Shown here: piece by piece, positions 1-8,777 of the stretch
Layout of the letters: each line of letters starts with the position of its first letter
Position numbering within the stretch: the first letter of the stretch is position 1
Position numbers and translations under genes: made by a program
The notes under the pieces: model-generated
The model's input: only the letters and a program-made list of their open reading frames with translations
What the model was told of the DNA's origin: nothing
The model's database searches: none
Assembly (NCBI GenBank): GCA_019636245.1
Contig: JAHBXX010000017.1
Coordinates: forward strand, 1-64,000
Source: Planctomycetota bacterium
GTDB taxonomy: Bacteria > Planctomycetota > UBA1135 > UBA2386
Length of the DNA: 64,000 nucleotides
Direction of reading: 5' to 3'

Positions 1-184
1 CGGGCGCCGTGCCGGGCCGCGCGGCGCGCGCCCGGGCGGCGGCGTGCCAGACGGTGCCGGGCAGCTGCTCGCGGTGGCGGCGCACGATGCGCTCCCATGC
101 CCACAGGCCGTAGACCACGAGCAGGGCCACCGCGGCCAGGGCGCCGACCAGCGCCAGCAGCGGCGACAGGGTCAGGGCGACCAC
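1..184 (-). CDS. Partial gene, membrane-anchored protein (3' end outside window)
   Basis: An open minus-strand frame of about 61 codons runs off the left edge. It begins at a GTG inside the end of the DUF6624 gene (13-base overlap), which suggests translational coupling as the last visible member of this operon. The N-terminus is a single hydrophobic segment of about 25 residues (VVALTLSPLLALVGALAAVA, then LLVVYGLWAW), followed by a basic stretch with ERIVRRHRE. That pattern fits a membrane anchor with a cytoplasmic remainder. No family can be named from this fragment. Confidence 0.6.
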   Translation of the reverse strand, partial: MVALTLSPLLALVGALAAVALLVVYGLWAWERIVRRHREQLPGTVWHAAARARAARPGTAP

Positions 185-636
185 GGCCCGGCCTCCGGCG
201 CCAGCTGGCCCGCTCGCCGCCGCAGTTCCGCCAGCGGCTCGACGTCCCACTTGGCGCGCTCGCTGTCGGTGGTCGCCGGCTCGACCGGCCAGAGTTCGAC
301 CCGGCCCTCCCGCACCATGGTCTGGGTGCCGAACTTCTGCGGCCGGCCCTGCAGCTGGCGCAGCCGGTCGCACGCCGCGGCGGCGAGGCGGCGGGCGGCG
401 CGTTCGTGGGGCATCGCCAGGAGCGCCAGGGCCTGCGCCGCCTCGACCTCGGCGAGGCTGCCGCCGGCCAGCAGCACGTGCGCCGCGGTGCAGCGCGCCG
501 CCGCGGTCGCCAGGCGACCCGCCGCGTGCCATTCGAGCACCGTGCGGCGCCTGGCCGCGGCCGCCGCCGAGCTGTGGTCGGGGGCCGCCGCGTGCAGGGC
601 GGCGAGGCGCGCGAGCTCGTCGTCGCGACCGGTCAT
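172..636 (-). CDS. DUF6624 family protein
   Basis: This is a 154-residue soluble protein. An Ala/Leu/Arg-rich helical N-terminal half (LLAGGSLAEVEAAQALALLA) is followed by the block RLRQLQGRPQKFGTQ and later ELWPVEP. Q-(Y/F)-GTQ followed by WP(I/V) is the signature I know from DUF6624 proteins, whose function is unknown. The ATG overlaps the stop codon of the upstream membrane-protein gene by four bases (ATGA), so the two are probably co-translated. No signal peptide is present. The family call rests on this motif; the role is unknown. Confidence 0.75.
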   Translation of the reverse strand: MTGRDDELARLAALHAAAPDHSSAAAAARRRTVLEWHAAGRLATAAARCTAAHVLLAGGSLAEVEAAQALALLAMPHERAARRLAAAACDRLRQLQGRPQKFGTQTMVREGRVELWPVEPATTDSERAKWDVEPLAELRRRAGQLAPEAGPWSP

Positions 637-2192
637 GGTTCGAGCCACGGCGCGATCGCAGCCGCGAGCCGTCCGGCGATCGCCGCCGCGGCTTCGCCGG
701 CATCGGCCACCACGAACGGCACGCCGTCGCGGGCGGCGGCCTGGAGCACGTCGAACAGGTCGGACGCCAGCCCCGCCTCGGTGAACAGCACCAGGGCCGC
801 GCCCTGCGCGCGGGCGTGCTCGCGCGCCGCCGCCAGCGTGGCCTGCAACGTGCTCGGCCAGGCGCGGCGGGTGCCCGTCGTCGGGTCCACATCGCCTTCG
901 GTCTGGGCTACGCCGAGCACCACGACGCGCGGCCGGTAGCCGGTGTAGAAGCCGGTGAACAGCTCCCACTGCTGCTGCGTGTGCGCCTGGCCTTCCTCGG
1001 TCGGCAGGCCCACCACCGGCACGGCGCGGCCCAGGCGATGGCGCAGTTCGCCGGCGAGCAGGGGCTCGAGGTGTTCGGTGTCGGGCCCGAGGCGACCGTA
1101 GAGCAACCGGCCCCCGAGCAGGAACACGCCGCGCTGCGCATCCGCCGCGTTGTGCAGCTGGAAGGGGCCGCGCACGATGCCCGCCAGCGCTTCGCTCAGC
1201 GTGTTGCCGGCCCGCGCGCCGAACACGCGGTCGACGGCGCGCGTGTCGGAGCGCAGCCCGGCGTGGGCGACGAGCACGCCGCCGATCCCGAGGGCCGGGG
1301 CCAGGCCCAGGCCGAGCGCCCACGCCAGCGCGCGGCGGCGCACGGCGGCGGCGACCAGCCACCCGGTGGCGGTGACGATCGGCGCCGCCAGCAGAGCCAG
1401 CAGGGCCGCCACCGGCGGCATGCGCAGGGGCGCCAACGGCGCCGTCGCCGCCAGCAGGGCCGCCGCGCCCGTGACCCCGACGGCGAACCCCACGGCCGAC
1501 AGCAACCGGCCGCGGCCGCACCACGCCGCCCAGGCGGCGGCCAGGGCGCCGCCGAGCCCGCCCAGCAGGCCCCAGGTCCCGCGCCGCCGCCACGCCGCAT
1601 CGGGCACGCCGCGGTTGGTGATCGACAGGCGCTGCAGCGCCGCGGTGCCGCCGCGCGCCACCAGGGCGAACATGCCCTCGGTGTCCTCCGCCTGCCACCA
1701 CCCGGTCGAGCGCCCGGCGATGTTGGCGCGCAGCTGGCGGCCACGCCCCTCGACCCAGACGGTCGCCGGCAAGCCCGGCGACAGGCTGCTGCCGCTGCCG
1801 CGTTCGCCGAACAGGGCCTCCTCGCGGGTGCGCCAGGCCGGGCCGTCGCGCAAGGTGGTCAGGCGCAGGACGACGAAGCGTTCGGTGAACGGCGGCTTGT
1901 GGCGCTGCACGAGGCGCGGCTCGACGTGCCGCACCAGCAGGTCGAGGTCCATGCCGGGCCCGAGTTCGACGTCCATCTGCAGGTCGAAGTCCGGGAACAG
2001 CCGGGGCACGCGCAGCCACGTGCCATCGCGGACCAGGAACGGTTCCGCCTGCCGCCGCTCGAGCCGGTAGTCCTCGGTCCAGACCTGGAGTTCGTCGTCC
2101 AGGGGGCGGGGCGGCAGCAGGCCGGCCACCAGCCAGCCGGCCAGCGCGCCGCCGGCGACGAAGAGGGCGGCCACGATCGGGAGCTGTCGCAT
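633..2192 (-). CDS. Membrane protein with C-terminal SGNH-like domain
   Basis: The 519-residue protein starts with a signal-anchor (MRQLPIVAALFVAGG). An extracytoplasmic beta-rich region of about 180 residues follows (WVEGRGRQLRANIAGRSTGWW, read in part). Four or so hydrophobic helices lie around residues 200-315. The C-terminal soluble part of about 200 residues has Rossmann-like strands: RPRVVVLGVAQTEGD, AALVLFTEAG and VPFVVADAG. The VVLG-x-x-x-x-x-D strand and the general layout recall the third block of SGNH/GDSL-type hydrolases attached to membrane proteins, but I see no clear GDS block or Asp-x-x-His ending. Enzymatic activity is therefore uncertain. It heads an overlapping operon with the next two minus-strand genes and is divergent from nagA. 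Confidence 0.7.
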   Translation of the reverse strand: MRQLPIVAALFVAGGALAGWLVAGLLPPRPLDDELQVWTEDYRLERRQAEPFLVRDGTWLRVPRLFPDFDLQMDVELGPGMDLDLLVRHVEPRLVQRHKPPFTERFVVLRLTTLRDGPAWRTREEALFGERGSGSSLSPGLPATVWVEGRGRQLRANIAGRSTGWWQAEDTEGMFALVARGGTAALQRLSITNRGVPDAAWRRRGTWGLLGGLGGALAAAWAAWCGRGRLLSAVGFAVGVTGAAALLAATAPLAPLRMPPVAALLALLAAPIVTATGWLVAAAVRRRALAWALGLGLAPALGIGGVLVAHAGLRSDTRAVDRVFGARAGNTLSEALAGIVRGPFQLHNAADAQRGVFLLGGRLLYGRLGPDTEHLEPLLAGELRHRLGRAVPVVGLPTEEGQAHTQQQWELFTGFYTGYRPRVVVLGVAQTEGDVDPTTGTRRAWPSTLQATLAAAREHARAQGAALVLFTEAGLASDLFDVLQAAARDGVPFVVADAGEAAAAIAGRLAAAIAPWLEP

Positions 2193-2234
2193 GGGCCAGG
2201 GAACGGTGCTCTGGCGCACGTCGCGCCAGCCACC

Positions 2235-2240
2235 TACGTT
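2235..2240 (+). promoter_or_regulatory. Putative -10 box of nagA (TACGTT)
   Basis: A TAnnnT hexamer ends nine bases before the GTG start. A transcript starting about seven bases downstream would be almost leaderless. The hexamer also supports choosing this GTG. No convincing -35 element is visible. Confidence 0.45.
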
Positions 2241-2249
2241 ACCGCGCGC

Positions 2250-3365
2250 GTGGTCGCCAGCGAGTGGATCGTCGACCGGGCCGTGCGGCCGAACGTCGTG
2301 CAGGCCGGCACGCGCATCGTGGCCGTCGACGGGCGCATCGCCGAGGTCGACCAGCGGGCCGGCAGCGCCGACGCGGTGCGGCTGCGCGGCACGTTGCTGC
2401 CCGGCTTCGTCGACCTGCAGGTCAACGGCGCCGGCGGCCACAGCGTCGCCGAGGCCACCACCCAGGCCCTCGACGCGATCGCCCAGGCCGTGTTCGCCGG
2501 CGGCGCGGTGGCCTTCCTGCCGACGCTGGTGACGGCGCCGTGGCCGCAGCTGCTGGCCCAGGTCGAAGCCGTCGCGCGCTGGGTCGAGGGCTGGAACGGC
2601 ACCGGCGCTGAACCGCTCGGCCTGCACGTCGAGGGGCCGTTCCTGCAGACGCCGGGCGCGCACGACGCCGGCTGCTTCCTCGACCCGACGCCGGAGCGCA
2701 TCGGCCAGCTGCTCGCCGCCGCCCGCGGTCGGCTGCGGCTGGTCACGCTGGCCCCGGCGCGGCCGGGTGCGGCGGCGGCGGTGGCGACGCTGGTGGCGCA
2801 AGGCGTCGCCTGCGCCCTCGGCCACTGCGACCGCGCCGAGGGCTTCGCCGCCTGCGCCGACGCCGGCGCCACCCTGGTGACGCACCTGTTCAACGCCATG
2901 GGCCCGCTGCACCACCGCGACATCGGGCCGGCGGCGCTCGCGCTCGACGACGAACGCCTGGCCTGCACGCTGATCGCCGACGGCGTGCACATAGACCCGG
3001 TGATGGTGCGGCATGCCTGCCGCATCCTCGGCGCCGACCGCACCGTGCTGGTCAGCGACGCCGTCGCCGCGGCCGGCATGCCGGACGGCAGCTATCGGCT
3101 CGGCGGCAGCACGGTGACCGCACGGGACGGCGTCGTGCGCGACGCGGCCGGCCGCCTGGCCGGCTCGGCGCTGACGATGGCGCAGGCGGCGGCCAACTTC
3201 CTGCGCTTCGTGCCGCAGGCCGGACCCTGGACGCTGGCGCGCGCCGCCGCCACCAACCCGGCGCACCGCGTGCACGCCGCCGGCTACGGCGGCATCGCCC
3301 CCGGCCGGCGCGCCGCGTTCACGCTGCTCGGCGACGACGGCTCGCTGCGCGCCGTCAGGATGTGA
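2250..3365 (+). CDS. nagA: N-acetylglucosamine-6-phosphate deacetylase
   Basis: NagA hydrolyses GlcNAc-6-phosphate to glucosamine-6-phosphate and acetate in the cytosol, for amino-sugar and wall recycling. The 371 residues match the usual family length. Amidohydrolase landmarks appear in order: PGFVDLQVNG (about 51-60), LHVEGPFL with metal ligand E128, GHCDRAEG with H192, THLFNAM with H212, IADGVH with H248, and VSDAVAAAG with catalytic D270. The GTG start is inferred from a TACGTT box nine bases upstream and from the absence of an ATG near the first strand. The gene is divergent from the membrane-protein operon. Its 3' end overlaps the convergent glpD by 11 bases. No nagB or PTS gene is adjacent, so it appears to be a lone gene. 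Confidence 0.93.
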   Translation: MVASEWIVDRAVRPNVVQAGTRIVAVDGRIAEVDQRAGSADAVRLRGTLLPGFVDLQVNGAGGHSVAEATTQALDAIAQAVFAGGAVAFLPTLVTAPWPQLLAQVEAVARWVEGWNGTGAEPLGLHVEGPFLQTPGAHDAGCFLDPTPERIGQLLAAARGRLRLVTLAPARPGAAAAVATLVAQGVACALGHCDRAEGFAACADAGATLVTHLFNAMGPLHHRDIGPAALALDDERLACTLIADGVHIDPVMVRHACRILGADRTVLVSDAVAAAGMPDGSYRLGGSTVTARDGVVRDAAGRLAGSALTMAQAAANFLRFVPQAGPWTLARAAATNPAHRVHAAGYGGIAPGRRAAFTLLGDDGSLRAVRM

Positions 3366-4917
3366 GCGCCGCGGCGCCCGGCGGCGCGAGGTCGCCGGCC
3401 AGCGCCCGCACCTCGCCGCGCACGGCCGCGATCGCCGGCCCGGGCTCGTCGTCGACGGGCCACTGCCGTTCGCGCCGGAACAGGGCGTGCGCCGTGCGCA
3501 GGCACGCCTCGTCGAGGCAAGGCCCCTGGCTGTGCACCAACCGGCGCAGCAGCGCGTCGGCGAACGTCGCGGCGCCTTCGCGCCGCAGCGCGTAGACCAG
3601 TTCGGCGGCGAGGAACGGCCGGTGCGGGCACAGCGGCTCGCGCCACGCCGCTTCCTCGCCGGCGATCGCGCGCACCTCGCCGGCGCAGCCGCCGTGGCGC
3701 CACCAGAGCGGATCGGTGACTTCGCGCGGGCCGCCGCCGCCCGGCAGGGCGCGGCGGCGGGTCGGCGACGGCTCGCGGCGGGCGAAGATCGCGCCGACGA
3801 CGCGCTCGGCCAGCGACCGGTGCGTGGTCAACTTGCCGCCGACGACGGTGTGCAGGCGCCCCATGGCGATGTCCTCGTCGACCACGAAGGCCTCGCGGTT
3901 CAGCGCGCCCGCCGGGCCCGGCCGCGCCGGCAGCGAGCGCCAGCCGGCGTAGGCGAAACGTACGTCGGCCGTGGTCGGCGGCGGGTCCAACAGGAACGCC
4001 AGCGCGCCGAGCAGGTAGTGCACGTCCTCGGCGGGTGGCGGCCCTTCGTCGGCCGTCAGCGGATCGTCGACGTCGGTGGTGCCGCACAGGGTGCCGTCGC
4101 GGTGCGCGACCACGAACTGGATGCGGCCGTCGGGCAGGAACGCCGCCAGCGCGGTCTCGCCGGGCCGCGGCGGCAGCACGAGGTGGCTGCCGCGGCTCGG
4201 CCGCACCAGCGGTTCGCCGCCAGCGTGCAGCAGCGCGCGCAGGCCGTCGGCCCGCGGTCCGGTCGCGTTGACGACGTGCCGTGCGCGCACGGCGAACTCG
4301 GCGCCGGTGAAGCGATCGACGACGTGCAGCCCGTCGCCGCCGCCGCCGACCACCTCGCAGTGCGTGACGAGCGCGGCGCCCGCGGCCACGGCCGCCCGCA
4401 CGTTCGCCAGCGTCAGGCGCGCGTCCTGGGTCGCGGCGTCGAAGAACTCGATCGCCGAGCGCAGGCCCGTCCGCCGCAGCCCCGGGAACGCCGCCGCGGC
4501 GGCGTCGGCGCCGAGCGTGCGCGGGCGCGGCAGCGTGCTGCCGCGCGCCAGGGCCGCATAGAGCCAGGTGCCGAACCGCATCACGGCGGGCGACACCGTG
4601 CTCTCGCGGTGGAAGGGCATCAGCATCGGCACCGGCCGCACGAGGTGCGGCACCGTGCGCAGCAGCCGTTCGCGCTCGCGCAACGCCTCGCGGACCAGGG
4701 CCAGGTGGCCCTGCCGCAGGTAGCGCAGTCCACCGTGCACGAGCCGCGAGCTGCGCGAACTGGTGCCCGCGGCGATGTCCCGCGCCTCGATCAGGGCGAC
4801 GCGCAGGCCCCGCTCGGCCGCATCGCGCGCGATCGCCGCCCCCTGGATGCCGGCGCCGACGACGAGCAGGTCCTGGGTCGTGCCGTGCAGAACTCGCGGA
4901 TCGGTGCGCAACGCCAC
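3355..4917 (-). CDS. glpD: FAD-dependent glycerol-3-phosphate dehydrogenase
   Basis: The 520-residue flavoprotein oxidises sn-glycerol-3-phosphate to dihydroxyacetone phosphate and passes electrons to quinone at the membrane. The FAD-binding GxGxxG lies near the N-terminus (LLVVGAGIQGAAIARDAAE). The typical AAGTSSRSSRLVHGGLRYL block follows, then WRSLPARP and GGKLTTHR, and a C-terminal DUF-type helical domain. Length and order fit GlpD. It starts with GTG. It is convergent with nagA, overlapping by 11 bases, and lies 85 bases downstream of the ETF-QO gene on the same strand. Both feed the quinone pool, so co-transcription would make sense, though a palindrome lies between them. No glycerol kinase or facilitator is nearby. 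Confidence 0.93.
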   Translation of the reverse strand: MALRTDPRVLHGTTQDLLVVGAGIQGAAIARDAAERGLRVALIEARDIAAGTSSRSSRLVHGGLRYLRQGHLALVREALRERERLLRTVPHLVRPVPMLMPFHRESTVSPAVMRFGTWLYAALARGSTLPRPRTLGADAAAAAFPGLRRTGLRSAIEFFDAATQDARLTLANVRAAVAAGAALVTHCEVVGGGGDGLHVVDRFTGAEFAVRARHVVNATGPRADGLRALLHAGGEPLVRPSRGSHLVLPPRPGETALAAFLPDGRIQFVVAHRDGTLCGTTDVDDPLTADEGPPPAEDVHYLLGALAFLLDPPPTTADVRFAYAGWRSLPARPGPAGALNREAFVVDEDIAMGRLHTVVGGKLTTHRSLAERVVGAIFARREPSPTRRRALPGGGGPREVTDPLWWRHGGCAGEVRAIAGEEAAWREPLCPHRPFLAAELVYALRREGAATFADALLRRLVHSQGPCLDEACLRTAHALFRRERQWPVDDEPGPAIAAVRGEVRALAGDLAPPGAAALTS

Positions 4918-5002
4918 CGATTGTGGCCCACCGGGCGCCGCCGCTCCATGCTCTTCGCGCCGCCGCGCGACCGCCGACCGCGCGCGCGACCGGTCGCGTG
5001 GG

Positions 5003-6721
5003 TCAGAGGTTGGTGTAGTTGGGGCCGCCGCCGCCCTCGGGCACCACCCAGTTGATGACCTGGTAGGGATCCATGATGTCGCAGGTCTTGCAGTGCACGC
5101 AGTTGCTGGCGTTGATCTTCAGGTCGACGCCATGCGCCGTGCCCGGCCGGGCCTCCATCTCGTAGACCGCCGCCGGACAGAAGTGCTGGCACGGGTTGCC
5201 GAACTCCTCGACGCAGCGCGTCGAGCACAGGTCGGGCTGGGTGACGACCAGGTGGCACGGCTGGTCCTCCTCGTGCATCGTGCCCGAGCTGTAGACCGAG
5301 GTCAGCTTGTCGAAGGTGAGCACGCCTTCCTCCGGCAGCTTGTCGAGCGCCGGCTTGCCCCGGGGGCCGAAGTGGTCGGCGAGCCGGCGCATGTAGGTGT
5401 GGCCCGCCGCGCTCTTCAGCCCGTCCGTCCAGAAGGCGCCCTTGCCGCCGAACAGCTGCGCGAAGCCCGCGTTGACCAGACCGGCGAGCCGGCCCTTGTG
5501 GAAGCCCTGGTGGAAGTTGCGGCACTGCCAGAGCTCGTCGTGCACCCAGTCGGCCTGCAGCGCCTGCGCGTAACGCGCCGTCGCCGCGGCCGAGAAGTCA
5601 CCCTGCCGCAGGCACTCGAACGCCGCGTCCGCGGCCAGCATGCCGCTGCGGATCGCGAGGTGGATGCCCTTGAGGCGCATGCTGTTCATCAGCCCGGCGC
5701 TGTCGCCGACGATCAGGAAACCGTCGCCGTGGTGCTGCGGCATCGAGTAGAGCCCTCCTTCCGGCAGCGACTTGGCGCCGTAGTGCAGCATCTTGCCGCC
5801 GCGCAGGAACGCCGCGACCTTGGGGTTCAGCTTCATGCGCTGCAGCTGGCGATGGGCGTCCAGGGTCGGATCGCGGTAGTCGAGGCCGACGACGAGGCCG
5901 ATCGACACGAGGTTGCCGCCGCCCGCCGTGGTCCCCATGCCGTAGATCCAGCCGCCGCCGAAGGTCGCGCCGTCGAGCGGGTAGCCCATCGTGTGCACCA
6001 CCAGTCCCGGGGGACACTGGCCGGCGGGCACCTCCCACACCTCCTTGACCCCGATGCCGTAGACCTGCGGGTTCTTGCCTTCGAGCCGCAGGTCCGCGAT
6101 CAGTTGCTTGGTCATCGAGCCGCGGCTGCCCTCGGCCAGCACGACCAGCTTGCCGGCCAGGATGCCGCCGGGCTGGTGGTTGCCCTTCGGCTTGCCGTGC
6201 TTGTCGACGCCCGAATCGGCGAGCTGCACGCCCGTCACCCGGCGGCCGTCCCGCTGCAGCACCGCGCCGGGGAAACCCGGGAACACCTGGATGCCCTTCT
6301 GCTCGGCGATCGCGCCGAGCCACTGCACCAGCTTGTTCAGCGACACCACGAAATTGCCGTGGTTGCGCAGCGGCGGCGGCGTGATCGGCAGACGCAGTCC
6401 GCCCTTCTCGGTCAGCCACAGGACGTAGTCGGTGTGGACCTCCGCCTCGAGCGGCGGTTTCGGCTCCATCGTCCGCCACCCGGGCAGCAGGGCGTCGAGG
6501 CCCTTCGGATCCATCACGGCCCCGGAGATCGAATGGGCACCGATCTCGGCCGCCTTCTCGATCAGGCAGATCTCGGGCGCCAGCTTCTCGCCCTGGCCGG
6601 TGCGCTCGACTTCGGCGTTGTGCCGTTCGACCCGCTGGGCCAACTGGATCGCCGTGGCGAGGCCGGCGGGGCCGCCGCCGACGACGACCACGTCGAACTG
6701 CATCACGTCGCGTTCCGTCAT
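5003..6721 (-). CDS. Electron transfer flavoprotein-ubiquinone oxidoreductase
   Basis: ETF-QO takes electrons from electron transfer flavoprotein (fatty-acid and amino-acid oxidation) and reduces quinone at the membrane. The 572 residues match the family. The N-terminal FAD fold carries VVVVGGGPAGLATAIQLA. The membrane-associated middle region includes DSAGLMNSMRLKGIHLA. The C-terminal domain has cysteines in LCSTRCVEE and in ASNCVHCKTCDIMDPYQ, the classic single 4Fe-4S cluster of ETF-QO. The first ATG is at 6721; a second Met six codons in (MQFDVVVV) is an alternative start. It is divergent from the DUF2203 gene. No etfAB genes are in the window. Confidence 0.95.
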   Translation of the reverse strand: MTERDVMQFDVVVVGGGPAGLATAIQLAQRVERHNAEVERTGQGEKLAPEICLIEKAAEIGAHSISGAVMDPKGLDALLPGWRTMEPKPPLEAEVHTDYVLWLTEKGGLRLPITPPPLRNHGNFVVSLNKLVQWLGAIAEQKGIQVFPGFPGAVLQRDGRRVTGVQLADSGVDKHGKPKGNHQPGGILAGKLVVLAEGSRGSMTKQLIADLRLEGKNPQVYGIGVKEVWEVPAGQCPPGLVVHTMGYPLDGATFGGGWIYGMGTTAGGGNLVSIGLVVGLDYRDPTLDAHRQLQRMKLNPKVAAFLRGGKMLHYGAKSLPEGGLYSMPQHHGDGFLIVGDSAGLMNSMRLKGIHLAIRSGMLAADAAFECLRQGDFSAAATARYAQALQADWVHDELWQCRNFHQGFHKGRLAGLVNAGFAQLFGGKGAFWTDGLKSAAGHTYMRRLADHFGPRGKPALDKLPEEGVLTFDKLTSVYSSGTMHEEDQPCHLVVTQPDLCSTRCVEEFGNPCQHFCPAAVYEMEARPGTAHGVDLKINASNCVHCKTCDIMDPYQVINWVVPEGGGGPNYTNL

Positions 6722-6851
6722 GGTTCCATTGCGCCGCGGCTTGGTAACCGCGGCCGGGCGTCACACTACAGAGGCGTGACGTGGGTCCGCAACGCCGAGC
6801 GAGCTTTGCGCGTTGTGGCCCCGACGGAACCCGACCCCTCTGGAGACGACC

Positions 6852-7259
6852 ATGAAGCGGCGATACACCCTGCAGGAAGCCAACCAGGCGTTGCGGCTGG
6901 TGCGCACGATCGCCGCCGAGATGGTCGAGCGGCGGGCCTGCCGGCGCGCGCTGGCGCGCCAGCGCGACCAGCTCGAGGCCGCGGTGACGCCGGAGGGACT
7001 GCGTGGCGAACTGGCCGAGCTCGACGCCCGCATCTGGGAGCACGACGAGGCCCTGCGCTGCTGCCGCAAGGAACTCGAGGACCTCGGCATGACGGTCCTG
7101 CGCACGAACCCGGTGACCGTGCACATCCCCGGCCGCAGCCGGACGGGCGAGGTGGTGTTCTGCTGGGAGGAAGGCGAGGGATCGGTCTGCTTCGGCCACC
7201 CGGCCGGCGAAGAGGAGCACCAGCGGCGGCCGCTGCGGGTGCGGGCCCAGGGCGCCTGA
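6852..7259 (+). CDS. DUF2203 family protein
   Basis: This small cytosolic protein of 135 residues begins MKRRYTLQEANQALRLVRTI, which matches the DUF2203 N-terminal pattern (YT-x-x-EAN-x-x-L-P). A long helical hairpin rich in Arg and Leu follows, then a beta-rich end with WEEGEGSVCFGHP, also typical. The function of DUF2203 proteins is unknown. I chose the ATG at 6852 because a GGAG Shine-Dalgarno lies about eight bases upstream and the family motif starts right after it. It is divergent from the ETF-QO gene and about 95 bases upstream of a Dabb gene. Confidence 0.85.
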   Translation: MKRRYTLQEANQALRLVRTIAAEMVERRACRRALARQRDQLEAAVTPEGLRGELAELDARIWEHDEALRCCRKELEDLGMTVLRTNPVTVHIPGRSRTGEVVFCWEEGEGSVCFGHPAGEEEHQRRPLRVRAQGA

Positions 7260-7353
7260 GCCGCCCTGGCCGGGCGCGGGCAGCCGGCGATTGCCCCGCT
7301 GCCGCGCCGGCGACACGATGCCCGGCGGCGCCGACCGCGGCGCGGCTGCGCCC

Positions 7354-7656
7354 ATGTTCCACTGCGTGATCCTGTTCCGCCTGAAGCCGGGCATTCCGCT
7401 CGAACGAGTCCGCGGCGCCCGTCTCGCCCTGCAGTCCCTGGTCGAGACGATGCCCGGGGTGGACCACCTGACCGTGACCCACAACCTCGCCGCCGACCGG
7501 CAGGGTTTCAACCTGGCGCTGTTCTCCCGCTTCGAGAACCGCACCGCCTGCGAGATCTTCCTGCGCCACCCCGAATACCAACGGGTCTGGAGCGAGGACC
7601 TGCTGCCGGTCATCGACCAGCACGTGATGGCGCAGGGAGAAGGCGACGGCGGCTGA
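7354..7656 (+). CDS. Dabb-domain (stress-responsive A/B barrel) protein
   Basis: This 100-residue protein starts MFHCVILFRLKPG and continues with LVETMPGVDHLTVTHNL, NLALFSRFENRTAC and YLRHP-like FLRHPEYQ. This is the ferredoxin-like alpha/beta fold of Dabb proteins, which usually work as dimers; most bacterial members have no assigned substrate. The start at 7354 puts the first strand immediately after Met, as in the family. An in-frame ATG at 7318 would add 12 unneeded residues. It sits on the plus strand between the DUF2203 gene and mdh, with no evidence of a functional link. Confidence 0.85.
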   Translation: MFHCVILFRLKPGIPLERVRGARLALQSLVETMPGVDHLTVTHNLAADRQGFNLALFSRFENRTACEIFLRHPEYQRVWSEDLLPVIDQHVMAQGEGDGG

Positions 7657-7723
7657 TCGGCGCGCGCCGACGCGGTGCGTTGCGCAGCCTTGAAAGCGCG
7701 ACGCTGGCGGTTGCAATGCGGGC

Positions 7724-8710
7724 ATGAGCATGGTGAAGCGTGTTGCCGTGACCGGCGCCGCCGGTCAGATCGGCTACTCCCTGCTGCCGTTGATCGCCAA
7801 CGGCGGCATCTTCGGACCGAACGTCAAGGTGGCCCTGCAGCTGCTCGAGGTGACGCCAGTGCTGCCGGCCCTCGAGGGCGTGCGCATGGAACTCGAGGAC
7901 TGCGCGTTCCCGCTGCTCACGGGCATCACCTGTTCGGACCGGCCCGAGGTCGCGTTCAAGGACGCCGACCTGTGCCTGCTCGTCGGCAGCAAGCCGCGCG
8001 GCAAGGGCCAGGAGCGCAAGGACCTGCTGCTGGAGAACGGCCAGATCTTCACCGGCCAGGGCCGCGCGATCGCCGCGGTGGCGGGCCCCGAGGTGCGCGT
8101 GGTCGTCGTCGGCAATCCGTGCAACACGAACTGCCTGATCGCGATGCGCAACGCCAAGGGCGTGCCCGCGAATCGCTTCACGGCGATGACGCGCCTCGAC
8201 CAGAGCCGCGCCAAGGCGCAGCTGGCGCAGAAGGCCGGCAAGCACTGGTCGACGGTCAAGAACGTCACGATCTGGGGCAACCACAGCAACACGCAGTACC
8301 CCGACTGGCACCACGCGACGATCGACGGAGTGCCGGCGGCGAAGGCCGTCGCCGACGATGCGTGGCTGCAGGGCCCGTTCCTGAAGACCGTGCAGGAGCG
8401 CGGCAAGGCGATCATCGAGGCCCGCGGCAAGTCGTCGGCGCTGTCGGCGGCGCAGGCGGCCTGCGACCATGCGCGCAGCCTGTTCACGGTCACGACCCGG
8501 GACGACTGGGCATCGCTCTGCGGGCTCAGCGACGGCAGCTACGGCACCCCCGAGGGCGTGATCAGCGGCTTCCCCTGCACCACGGACGGCAAGGGCAACT
8601 GGCAGATCGTTCCCGGCCTGGCGATGAACGACTTCAGCCGGCAGAAGGCGGCCATCAGCTGGCAGGAGCTGGTCGAGGAACGCGACATGGTCAGGGACCT
8701 GCTGGGCTGA
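7724..8710 (+). CDS. mdh: Malate dehydrogenase
   Basis: This enzyme interconverts malate and oxaloacetate with NAD in the citric acid cycle. The 328-residue protein has the NAD-binding [20 protein letters not shown] at the N-terminus. The substrate motif [13 protein letters not shown] and the catalytic-histidine block [13 protein letters not shown] follow. These are features of the cytosolic-type (eukaryote-like) MDH group rather than the lactate-dehydrogenase-like bacterial group. The start ATG is followed two codons later by a second ATG, so the start is certain within a few residues. It is a single gene with no citric acid cycle neighbours. Confidence 0.95.
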   Translation: MSMVKRVAVTGAAGQIGYSLLPLIANGGIFGPNVKVALQLLEVTPVLPALEGVRMELEDCAFPLLTGITCSDRPEVAFKDADLCLLVGSKPRGKGQERKDLLLENGQIFTGQGRAIAAVAGPEVRVVVVGNPCNTNCLIAMRNAKGVPANRFTAMTRLDQSRAKAQLAQKAGKHWSTVKNVTIWGNHSNTQYPDWHHATIDGVPAAKAVADDAWLQGPFLKTVQERGKAIIEARGKSSALSAAQAACDHARSLFTVTTRDDWASLCGLSDGSYGTPEGVISGFPCTTDGKGNWQIVPGLAMNDFSRQKAAISWQELVEERDMVRDLLG

Positions 8711-8777
8711 GCGCCCATGCCGGTCGCCCCGAGCGATCGCCGGCTGCCCGCGCACGCCACGTCCCCACCCTGACCGC

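Noticed and set aside
4985..4998. A 14-base palindrome (CGCGACCGGTCGCG) after the ETF-QO stop
   Set aside because: It could form a short stem, but palindromes of C and G are common in this composition and no T-run follows. Not listed as a terminator.
7657..7670. A 14-base palindrome just after the Dabb stop codon
   Set aside because: The stem would be five bases with a four-base loop; too weak and too G+C-biased to call.
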